A DNA stretch of 64,000 bases from Williamsia limnetica. GTDB lineage: Bacteria > Actinomycetota > Actinomycetes > Mycobacteriales > Mycobacteriaceae. Position 1 is the stretch's first letter, and each line of letters starts with the position of its first letter. Below the pieces are notes generated by a model. The model was given only the letters and a program-made list of their open reading frames with translations, was not told the DNA's origin and did not search any database. The stretch covers positions 310,001 to 374,000 of the forward strand of contig NZ_QJSP01000004.1 in NCBI RefSeq assembly GCF_003217475.1, written 5' to 3'. The position numbers and the translations under genes are program-made. Below, piece after piece: positions 1 through 6,915 of this stretch.

Positions 1-693
1 GTCGACGGGCCGGATTGAATCGGCGCGTACGGCGAGGAATCCGACGCCGCGGGGTCCGGCCAGCCACTTGCGGCTTGTCCCGTAGACCACGTCTGCCCCG
101 GACGCGCAGTCGCGCTGACCGAGAGCCTGCGCGGCGTCGACGACAACCGGGACACCCGCTGCGCGGGCGAGATCGACGATCTTCGAGACCGGTTGCACCA
201 CACCGCTGTGCGATCCGATGTGGCAGATGTGGATGAAGTCGGGTTGCTCGAACTGCAGCATGTTCTCGAGCGCGTCGGTGTCGACGTGGCCGTAGACGTC
301 CGCCGACGGAATGGTGTGCACGGCGTAACCGCGACGCTCGAACTCGTCGAGGTTGGGCCCGAACTCGTTCTTGGCCACCCACACCGATGCGGAGATGGGC
401 AGATTCCAGTGGGTCAGCAGAGCCCGCAGCGCGGCCTTGGCGGACTCCCGGAACGCGAGCTCACTCGCCTGGTGCCCGACCAGCGCCGCGATGTCGCTGC
501 GGCACCTGTCGAGCGATTCGGCGATCTGTTCCTCGGCGACGTACGCACCGCGCTCCGCCTCGCGCCACAGATGCGAAGTGATGGTTTCGATGACCCGCTT
601 CGACGATCGGGACGCCGACGCCGAATCCAGGTGGATGCTCACCGGCTCGGTACGGGCGCGATGCCAGAGTTCACCGAGCTCGCTCACGTACAT
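1..693 (-). CDS. EgtE-like class V PLP enzyme (C-terminus cut by window edge)
   Basis: The 231 visible residues are the N-terminal part of a class V aminotransferase / cysteine desulfurase fold. The segment VVVDAAQALG carries the PLP-contacting Asp, HICHIGSHSG lies upstream, and TSRKWLAGPRG holds the Lys that would form the Schiff base. The sequence style (HLDSASASR near the N-terminus, then DAAQALGQRDC) matches what I know of EgtE, the hercynylcysteine sulfoxide lyase of ergothioneine synthesis. The ATG is preceded by an AGGAGG ribosome site at 702-707, which fixes the start. No other egt gene is visible, so the pathway role is inferred; another PLP lyase is possible. The frame is open to base 1 without a stop. 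Confidence 0.65.
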   Translation of the reverse strand, partial: MYVSELGELWHRARTEPVSIHLDSASASRSSKRVIETITSHLWREAERGAYVAEEQIAESLDRCRSDIAALVGHQASELAFRESAKAALRALLTHWNLPISASVWVAKNEFGPNLDEFERRGYAVHTIPSADVYGHVDTDALENMLQFEQPDFIHICHIGSHSGVVQPVSKIVDLARAAGVPVVVDAAQALGQRDCASGADVVYGTSRKWLAGPRGVGFLAVRADSIRPVD

Positions 694-802
694 CCGTAGA
701 ACCTCCTGGGCTGGGGGACCGGCGATGGGTGGTTGTCGGCTCTCACGCTACCGCGACGCACCCGATGGAACCGAGACACCCGGTGGCGCCGTCATATCCG
801 GC

Positions 803-1384
803 ATGGAGCCGACAATCGAGTACGTCTTCGGACCGGGTGACGGCACGACACAGTCGTGGGCGTCTCCGGCCGCCCTGACCCTGGGTTCGGGCGGGCCCGA
901 CGCGGTCCGCATCGACTTCGACGGCGACGGCCGCTTCGACGATGCAATGTGGGACCGCGACCGGGACGGGCGCGCCGATTGCAGCGTCCTGGACCTCGAC
1001 GACGACGGCCGACCGGACGCCTGGTTCACCGACGACGGCTCCGGGGTGTGGGGTCAGGGGCTCGACCACTCGGACCCGGTGCCTCGCGGGGACGAGGAAG
1101 TGCGCTGGAGCGATCCGACGGGGGAGCGGCACACGAGTCCTGCCATCACGGACCCACAGGGCGCCTGCGCAGAGGTGGACGTCGTCGGAGACAACGGCAC
1201 CGACGACGTGGTGTGCGACCGGGATTCCGATGGACTTGCCGAGATCGTCCTGATGCGGTCCGGTGGGAGGCTGTACCTCGACACCGACGCGGACTCGCAA
1301 CTCGACCAGGTACTCGTCGACAGCGATCGCGACGGCACCGCCGACGCTGCGTTCTCCGTCGGACAGCCAGGATTCAAGGTGTAG
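803..1384 (+). CDS. Acidic protein with DxDxDG calcium-binding-like repeats
   Basis: A protein of 193 residues, rich in Asp and Gly, with at least five loops of the DxDxDG type (for example DFDGDGRFDD, DRDRDGRADC, DLDDDGRPDA, DRDSDGLAEI and DSDRDGTADA). These resemble EF-hand or dockerin-type calcium loops spaced by about 11-30 residues. No signal peptide or membrane segment is visible, so it looks cytosolic or is exported some other way. The frame stays open upstream into the divergent EgtE-like gene; I chose ATG 803 because it follows that gene's promoter region, but ATG 725 is an alternative. An imperfect hairpin follows the stop. Function unknown. Confidence 0.65.
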   Translation: MEPTIEYVFGPGDGTTQSWASPAALTLGSGGPDAVRIDFDGDGRFDDAMWDRDRDGRADCSVLDLDDDGRPDAWFTDDGSGVWGQGLDHSDPVPRGDEEVRWSDPTGERHTSPAITDPQGACAEVDVVGDNGTDDVVCDRDSDGLAEIVLMRSGGRLYLDTDADSQLDQVLVDSDRDGTADAAFSVGQPGFKV

Positions 1385-1391
1385 GCGAGGA

Positions 1392-1435
1392 TTCTCAGGG
1401 CGGTTGCCGTCCCCTGTCGGCAGCCACCCTGAGAA
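1392..1435. terminator. Hairpin terminator between convergent genes
   Basis: Two 18-nt arms (1392-1409 and 1418-1435) pair with one mismatch and one G-U pair around an 8-nt loop. The hairpin begins 8 nt after the stop of the DxDxDG gene and lies downstream of the converging 7-TM operon, so it could serve either side. There is no T-run. Confidence 0.6.
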
Positions 1436-1528
1436 CCACCCCTCGCGCCTTCATCGTGACCGTGAAGATCACAAAGCGAAGTAGGGCCCAGTCAACCATG
1501 AGGCCCTGGTCAGCGCAACACTTGGCGG

Positions 1529-2338
1529 TCAGGCCGCTTCTTCTCCGGTGCGGTGTCGCAGGCGCCGATCCTCCAGTGCCCGTGCGGTGCGATAGGTGCG
1601 ACCGGCGCGCCATACCCGGAAGGCGGCCTCCAGGCCGAGCAGCAGTGTTCCCACCATGCAGAAGCTGAGCGCGAGCAATCCCAGGGCGACACTGACCGGA
1701 CTGTTCTCGGCGATGTGAACATCGGCCGCCCAGACGAGACCGGTGCCGATGATCTTCCACACGGACCAGGCGACGGCAAAGATGCCACCAATTCCGACGA
1801 TGAATCGCAGCTTTCCGAGCTCAGACCGTACGACGGTCCAGGCGAGGAAACCCGCAGGCAATCCGATCCAGATGGAGAACACGGCCTCGTAGAGAACGAC
1901 GTTGAAGATGTTCCCGTAGTCCGCGAGAAAATCGGTGCTCGGAGCAAAAGTCGAATGCACCAGGGTCAGGTTGATGATCGCGACCGAGCCGGCGGCCCCG
2001 AGCACCAGCATCATCAGGCGCTGATGCAGGTCGGGATCGGTCCATTCGTCGCCGTCGGGATCGCGACTCTTACGGCGGATCGCCATCAAGGCGCCCATGA
2101 GGGCACACCCGGCAATGACGGCCGAGGTGGCGCCCCAGATGCGCTCCGAGGTGTTGAGGGGATCGCGGACGCCGTCGACGGGGATCAGGCTGATGTAGTT
2201 CTCACCGGTGAGGGAGTAAAACGCCATGCAGACGCCGAAGGAAATGGTGGTTGCGTGGCGATACCACCCTCCACGCAGCGCGACCAGCACCGCCAGGACA
2301 ACGCCGATCCAGGCAAGTGCGCCGAGCGCATCTCTCAT
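1529..2338 (-). CDS. Seven-helix membrane protein of an HTH-peptidase operon
   Basis: A 269-residue integral membrane protein with seven predicted helices (around residues 8-25, 30-46, 70-88, 110-130, 148-168, 176-198 and 212-235) and a charged basic C-terminal tail. It is the third gene of a minus-strand operon: its ATG overlaps the stop of the HEXXH peptidase gene by 4 nt, which implies translational coupling. The arrangement regulator / ImmA-IrrE-like peptidase / polytopic membrane protein recalls cassettes in mycobacteria and streptomycetes whose membrane component has been called a putative transporter; I see no transporter signature, so substrate and activity are unknown. Confidence 0.75.
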   Translation of the reverse strand: MRDALGALAWIGVVLAVLVALRGGWYRHATTISFGVCMAFYSLTGENYISLIPVDGVRDPLNTSERIWGATSAVIAGCALMGALMAIRRKSRDPDGDEWTDPDLHQRLMMLVLGAAGSVAIINLTLVHSTFAPSTDFLADYGNIFNVVLYEAVFSIWIGLPAGFLAWTVVRSELGKLRFIVGIGGIFAVAWSVWKIIGTGLVWAADVHIAENSPVSVALGLLALSFCMVGTLLLGLEAAFRVWRAGRTYRTARALEDRRLRHRTGEEAA

Positions 2339-2751
2339 GCCACGATGCCAACAGCTCCGAACGCAGCAGTCAAGGCGCGGTTGTTACGGGGCTGGTTGCC
2401 GCGGCCCTCGGCGAGGGTGCCGACCGTGGTCGCGAACGCCTCCGACTGCGCTTCCCGCCGGGAGTTCTGATCGCAACCCTCGTGACCGGCGAGTAGGTGC
2501 CAGGCCTCGTGCGCCGCGATGTGAATTCGATGCGCCTCGGACACGTTTGCCGGGATGACGATGACGGCGGTTCCGCGACTGGTGCGCAACGCCGCGCCGG
2601 TGACCTCACCTGAGACGAGGCTGTCAGAAGTGATGCATCGGACCGGGCAGCCGAGTTCCTTGGCCAACCGGTTCTCGAACGCCTCCCACGACCAGTCACC
2701 CTCGGGTGAGATCGCGGCGGCGAGCCGAAACATCTTCTGGCGGGTCATCAT
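2335..2751 (-). CDS. ImmA/IrrE-like HEXXH metallopeptidase
   Basis: A protein of 138 residues with the zinc-peptidase motif HEAWH at residues 81-85, preceded by IHIAA and followed by an EAQSEAFAT segment (residues 100-108) that fits the downstream Glu ligand region of ImmA/IrrE-type (DUF955) peptidases. Such peptidases typically cleave a partner HTH repressor; the obvious candidate is the HTH protein encoded just upstream. Its ATG overlaps the upstream stop by 4 nt and its stop overlaps the next ATG by 4 nt, so all three genes are likely co-translated. Cleavage of the neighbour is inference from family knowledge. Confidence 0.8.
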   Translation of the reverse strand: MMTRQKMFRLAAAISPEGDWSWEAFENRLAKELGCPVRCITSDSLVSGEVTGAALRTSRGTAVIVIPANVSEAHRIHIAAHEAWHLLAGHEGCDQNSRREAQSEAFATTVGTLAEGRGNQPRNNRALTAAFGAVGIVA

Positions 2752-3170
2752 TGCCCGACGCTCTTTTCGGCCTCGAGTACCCGGCTCACCTCGCGGAGCA
2801 AGGTGACCAGTTCGGCCCGCCCGGTCGAGGACAGTTGATCGGCGCGGAGACCCGCAACCTGCAACCCGGTTTCTTCGATCGCTGCCTGGACCTCTTCACC
2901 GAGGGTCCGAGGACTGGAGGAGAAGTGGTCCTTCGAGACACCGAAGAACGAGCAGATGGCGTCACGTACGGCGCCGTCGACCTTCATCACGCGGCCCTTG
3001 CGAATCCGCCACACGAACTGCCGATCGATGGTCCGGCCGGTTTCGGCCGTGACCCAATCGGCGATCTCTGCGTTTGCCGTCCGAGAGCCACCTGGCCAGC
3101 GGGACGCACAGAGCCTATTGAGCTCTATTGCGAACTCAGACACCTCATCACGATTGCGCATGCGCACCAT
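2748..3170 (-). CDS. Helix-turn-helix regulator (EspR/XRE-like)
   Basis: A protein of 140 residues. The first 80 residues look like an EspR-type Xre DNA-binding domain (an ELNRLCASRWPGG entry, then AEIADWV, then FVWRIRKG as the likely recognition region, then a FFGVSKDHF end helix), followed by a short helical C-terminal part that could dimerise. It leads the three-gene operon with the peptidase and the 7-TM protein and is divergent from the EthD gene. Two starts are possible: ATG 3170, or ATG 3161 preceded by CACTAT and 7 nt, which would give a leaderless message. It probably autoregulates the operon; that is inferred from the arrangement only. Confidence 0.75.
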   Translation of the reverse strand: MVRMRNRDEVSEFAIELNRLCASRWPGGSRTANAEIADWVTAETGRTIDRQFVWRIRKGRVMKVDGAVRDAICSFFGVSKDHFSSSPRTLGEEVQAAIEETGLQVAGLRADQLSSTGRAELVTLLREVSRVLEAEKSVGQ

Positions 3171-3223
3171 AGTGCCAGGTGAATAGCCCTTTTGTCGCTA
3201 TGTCAGAGGCTAAGGTCACTCAG

Positions 3224-3913
3224 ATGGAGAAGGTCATGCTTGCCGTGAGGGGTCCGGTGCCGAGTGCGAAATGGTGCTCTGACCTGCGCGAACAGGGTGC
3301 GAAGATCGGTTTCGGTGGCGTCGCGATCAACGTTCGAGACAATCTGGTATCGGGTTCTAAAATGACTCTGACAACGCTCGATCCACCGATTGTGGCGGTG
3401 GTGAGTGTCTGGACGGAACAGTCCTACGGGCAGTCGGTCGCAGAACTCATCGACCTTCTCGACAGCTCATTTGGTCTCATTTCGGCGTATCTGGTGACGG
3501 AATCGGTACCGCTGCCAGTGCCCCGCGTCGACCCCGGTGAGCGGACCCCGGGGCTCGCGAACATCGCGTTTCTCCGTAGACCTGTCGACCTCGACGAGGC
3601 GACATGGCGACGGCGCTGGCATCTCGACCACACTCCCGTTGCGATCGAGACCCAGGCGACGTTCGGCTACGTGCAGAACACCGTCGTCCGGTCATTGACT
3701 CCTGACGCACCGACGGTCGACGCGATCGTCGAGGAGTTCTTTCCCATCGAGGCGGTCCACGACGTCCATGCCTTCTTCGGCGCCGCGGACGACGAAGAAC
3801 TGACCGACCGGATGACCCGGATGCTTGCGAGCACCGGCGCCTTCGGAGCGGACCAGAACATCGACACCGTGCCGACGAGTCACTACCTCTATCGGGACCC
3901 GTTCGTCCGTTGA
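3224..3913 (+). CDS. EthD-domain protein
   Basis: A protein of 229 residues in the EthD / dimeric alpha-beta barrel class. The segment FLRRPVDLDEATWRRRWHLDH resembles the EthD domain entry, with the catalytic-type His-Asp-His cluster RWHLDHTP, and the C-terminal part ends in a SHYLYRDPF strand. EthD-like proteins act in ring or sterol-side degradations or as small dehydratases/decarboxylases; the substrate here is unknown. ATG 3224 is chosen over upstream in-frame ATGs because an AAGG site lies 8 nt before it and the upstream codons fall in the promoter region of the divergent HTH operon. Confidence 0.65.
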   Translation: MEKVMLAVRGPVPSAKWCSDLREQGAKIGFGGVAINVRDNLVSGSKMTLTTLDPPIVAVVSVWTEQSYGQSVAELIDLLDSSFGLISAYLVTESVPLPVPRVDPGERTPGLANIAFLRRPVDLDEATWRRRWHLDHTPVAIETQATFGYVQNTVVRSLTPDAPTVDAIVEEFFPIEAVHDVHAFFGAADDEELTDRMTRMLASTGAFGADQNIDTVPTSHYLYRDPFVR

Positions 3914-3922
3914 CTTCCGCGG

Positions 3923-4771
3923 TCAGAACGTGGGAGGCCCGGCCTTGATGCGCTCGAGTTGGTACGCGATCGGATCTGCCGGCTGTGCCGCCCAGTCGGA
4001 ATCGAGCCACCAGGTGATGCCGGCATCGGCGAGTTGCGCGGCCTTGCGACGCTCTGAGTCGCGATCGGTGAGATCAGAGGTGCCCTCGAACACGATGTCG
4101 TAGTTTCCCGTGAAACCGAGCTCGTCCCGCAGTCGACGGATCTCCGTCGCGATGGCCGCCCACTGCTCCACCCCGACCGTAACCGGGCCGTCCGGCATCG
4201 AGCCGTCCGTCTTACGGAAGTTGGGCAGCAGTCCATCGCATCGCGCCGCCCTCGCCATGGACGTGCGCGCACCCTGTAGCCCCACACACCACGTGGTGAT
4301 CCGCGGCGTGGAGACGATGGGGTCGGGGAGTTCGAAATCGGTCGGTTGTACCTGGTAGTGCTTGCCCGAGTACTCGAAAGGCTGTCCGCCCCAGAGTCCG
4401 AACAGTACGTCCAGACCTTCGTCGAACAACTCGGCACGGGTCTTGCGACCCTGATCTCGCTCGAACGCCAGCCACCCGGGGTGCAGCGCTCCCATCCCGA
4501 CGCCGAGGATCACCCGGCCGCCGCTGAGTCGGTCGAGAGTCGCCGTGGTGGACGCGAGGTCCCACGGTTTGCGTCGGGGGAGGGGAGTCAGCATGGTCCC
4601 GAGCCCGATGCGTTCGGTACGCATCGCCGCAGCGGTCAGTGAGATCCACGGGTCGTTGCCCCAGAGGGCCTCCCAGCCGAACACCGCATCCCAGCCTGCG
4701 TCCTCGGCCGCAACCGCCATCGCCGCAAAATCCGCGGCGTCACCTTTGGGAAAGACGATTCCGTATCGCAT
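3923..4771 (-). CDS. Luciferase-like (LLM) flavin-dependent oxidoreductase
   Basis: A protein of 282 residues with the bacterial-luciferase TIM-barrel pattern: an MRYGIVFPKGDAADF start strand, AEDAGWDAVFGWE, TERIGLGTML, and the GGRVILGVGMG phosphate-contacting segment. Members use F420 or FMN; the cofactor cannot be told from sequence here. An AGGAG site precedes the ATG. The start lies 32 nt inside the end of the upstream MFS gene on the same strand, so the two are likely co-expressed, perhaps with the exporter handling its substrate or product. It converges on the EthD gene. Confidence 0.85.
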   Translation of the reverse strand: MRYGIVFPKGDAADFAAMAVAAEDAGWDAVFGWEALWGNDPWISLTAAAMRTERIGLGTMLTPLPRRKPWDLASTTATLDRLSGGRVILGVGMGALHPGWLAFERDQGRKTRAELFDEGLDVLFGLWGGQPFEYSGKHYQVQPTDFELPDPIVSTPRITTWCVGLQGARTSMARAARCDGLLPNFRKTDGSMPDGPVTVGVEQWAAIATEIRRLRDELGFTGNYDIVFEGTSDLTDRDSERRKAAQLADAGITWWLDSDWAAQPADPIAYQLERIKAGPPTF

Positions 4772-6146
4772 GTCGGTCTCCTGGATGTTCGGCCCCGGGG
4801 ATGGTTGCGTTCTCCCGATTGTGGATCAGGCCTACGACAACGATCGCGATCGCGTAGATGGCGGCGCCGGCCACGACGAGGCTCGGCGAGCGGCCATCCT
4901 CGGCGATGGTCAGGGCGCCGACCGTGATGGCGCCGACGAATGCGAAGTTGAACAGGGCGTCCTGGAACGAGAACGCCTGCCCGCGCCGGGCGTCTGCCAC
5001 ATCCATCTGCATCGCGGCATCACCGCACAGCTTGCACACCTGTCCGATCAGTCCGAGTACCGCGGCGGCGACGCAGATCACGATCCCGTTGAAGCTCCAC
5101 AGGGTGAGCTGGGCGACGACGCCGACCGCCAAGGCGGAGACCACTGCTCGGCGGCGTCCGAACCGCGCGACCAGGAACGGGGTGAGCAGCGCCGCGAACA
5201 ACATTCCGACGGCGGTCATGGCCGCGACAAGACCGAATCCGGACAGACCTCCACCGAGCGTCGAGTTCTTGGTCAAGACCAACAACATCAGGGTGTTGAA
5301 GCCGAACACCAGCCGGTGCGCACCGACCCCGGCCAGCGCGGCAGCGACGGGTGGGGCCTGCCACACGGCGCGGGCACCGTGGCCGAGACCTACTGTGACC
5401 GCACGAAAGGCGGATCCGCTCGGATGCTGCGGGGTGACCTTGCCGACGACGTCGGGATGATCCGGACCGAGTTGCAGGGGTTCGAACCGGTGCGCGATCG
5501 CCGCGGCGGCCAACGCGACGACCACGGCTCCCATGACCGTCGCCGCGCTACCGGAGTTGTCGGATCCGAAGATCTCTCGCAATGCCAGGGCGCCACCTGC
5601 ACCAAGAGCGAGCGCGCCTGCCCCGATGGTGGTGAAGAAAGAGTTCATCCCGACCAGCAGGTCCCGTTCGATGACATGGGGCAGACCTGCGGACAGACCT
5701 GATGCCACGAACCGGCTCGCGCCGGTGACGGCCAGTGCCGCGATCAGGACGCCGGTGTCGTTGGCGCCGGTTGCGATCACCAGGGCGACCAGTGACACCA
5801 GCACCGCACGCAGCACGTTGGCCCAGACGAGGACCGTGCGGCGATCCCAGTGATCGAGCAGGGCACCGGCGAACGGACCGATCACCGAATAGGGCAACAG
5901 CAGTACCGCCATACCTCCGGCCACGGCCATGGGATCGGCGTGACGTTCGGGGTTGAACAGAATGGCTCCACCGAGCGCGGCCTGGAAGAGGCCATCGGTG
6001 AACTGACTGCCCAGTCGCACCGAGAGCAAGCGAAAAAGTCCAGGTGAATCGCGGAATGACCGCACGAACTGCCGCAGCGGCAGGCGATGGCTACCGGAGC
6101 AGGAGGGCGGCCCACAGGCCGCCGCGGTCGGTTCGACGTTCACCAT
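4740..6146 (-). CDS. MFS transporter (Rv0037c-like)
   Basis: A polytopic permease of 468 residues with about twelve hydrophobic segments, a central loop near residues 185-215, and an MFS-type basic loop ARFGRRR in the second half. The frame is open back to 6251, but that would overlap the divergent yqgE-like gene; ATG 6146 or the next codon GTG 6143 (7 nt after a TACGCT box on the minus strand) is more likely. The 3' end overlaps the luciferase-like gene by 32 nt. Together with the divergent YqgE gene this matches the Rv0037c-Rv0038 order of M. tuberculosis. The substrate is unknown. Confidence 0.8.
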   Translation of the reverse strand: MVNVEPTAAACGPPSCSGSHRLPLRQFVRSFRDSPGLFRLLSVRLGSQFTDGLFQAALGGAILFNPERHADPMAVAGGMAVLLLPYSVIGPFAGALLDHWDRRTVLVWANVLRAVLVSLVALVIATGANDTGVLIAALAVTGASRFVASGLSAGLPHVIERDLLVGMNSFFTTIGAGALALGAGGALALREIFGSDNSGSAATVMGAVVVALAAAAIAHRFEPLQLGPDHPDVVGKVTPQHPSGSAFRAVTVGLGHGARAVWQAPPVAAALAGVGAHRLVFGFNTLMLLVLTKNSTLGGGLSGFGLVAAMTAVGMLFAALLTPFLVARFGRRRAVVSALAVGVVAQLTLWSFNGIVICVAAAVLGLIGQVCKLCGDAAMQMDVADARRGQAFSFQDALFNFAFVGAITVGALTIAEDGRSPSLVVAGAAIYAIAIVVVGLIHNRENATIPGAEHPGDRHAIRNRLSQR

Positions 6147-6235
6147 CACCAGCGTACAAACCTTGGCGCCCCGGTGTGCTGCCGCAGCCGAAGTGCGCCC
6201 GCGAAAACCGACCTTCGCCGTGACATGATGAAGCG

Positions 6236-6811
6236 ATGTCACCCAGTTCAACCGAGGTGTCTGCAGGCAGCTTGCTCATGGCCTCGACGGATCTGGCCGA
6301 GCCGACCTTTCGGCGCACGGTGATCTACATCATCGAGCACAACGACGCGGGCAGTCTCGGGGTCGTCCTCAACCGCATGAGCCAGACGGCCGTCCACAAT
6401 CTGTTGCCGGCATGGACCGACACCGCTGCCCGGCCCAAGGCGATCTTCGTGGGCGGTCCGGTGAAGCAGGATTCGGCCTTGTGTCTGGGAGTGGTCCGGC
6501 CCGGCGTGAGCATCGATCATCTCCCGGCGCTGCGACATGTCGAAGGCCGCGTGGTGCTCGTCGATCTCGACGCCGACGCCGAGGAGTTAGCGGCCGCTCT
6601 CTCCGGCGTGCGGATCTTTGCGGGTTACGCAGGCTGGGGAATTGGACAACTGGGTGACGAACTGAGAACCGGCAGCTGGATCGTGGCGCCGTCGCTGCCG
6701 GACGACGTCCTCGCCCCGGCGGAGACGGACCTGTGGTCGCAGGTGCTCCGCCGCCAACCCTGGCCGCTGCCGCTGCTGTCGACCCACCCGATCGAACTCG
6801 AGAAAAACTGA
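6236..6811 (+). CDS. YqgE/AlgH family protein (DUF179)
   Basis: A protein of 191 residues, the usual size for the family. It shows the hallmark blocks GSLLMASTDLAEPTFRRTV, SLGVVLNR, VGGPVKQDSALCLG and FAGYAGWGIGQL. The biochemical role of YqgE/AlgH is not established. The ATG is preceded by CATGAT and 6 nt rather than by a ribosome site, so it may be leaderless. It is divergent from the MFS gene and corresponds in position to Rv0038 of M. tuberculosis. Confidence 0.93.
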   Translation: MSPSSTEVSAGSLLMASTDLAEPTFRRTVIYIIEHNDAGSLGVVLNRMSQTAVHNLLPAWTDTAARPKAIFVGGPVKQDSALCLGVVRPGVSIDHLPALRHVEGRVVLVDLDADAEELAAALSGVRIFAGYAGWGIGQLGDELRTGSWIVAPSLPDDVLAPAETDLWSQVLRRQPWPLPLLSTHPIELEKN

Positions 6812-6915
6812 CGCCCCGTTCACACCTTGTTGTGAGCCTGTTACTCTTCCTCAGCAGTTGTGAGCGTCGTCTCATCGGCGGTGCTTGGGGTCGGGGTGCA
6901 TCAGAGGGGGAGCCG

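Noticed and set aside
4545-5702. Plus-strand open frame of 385 codons across the LLM and MFS genes
   Set aside because: Antisense to two supported genes; composition rich in Arg, Gly, Gln and Asp with no hydrophobic core.
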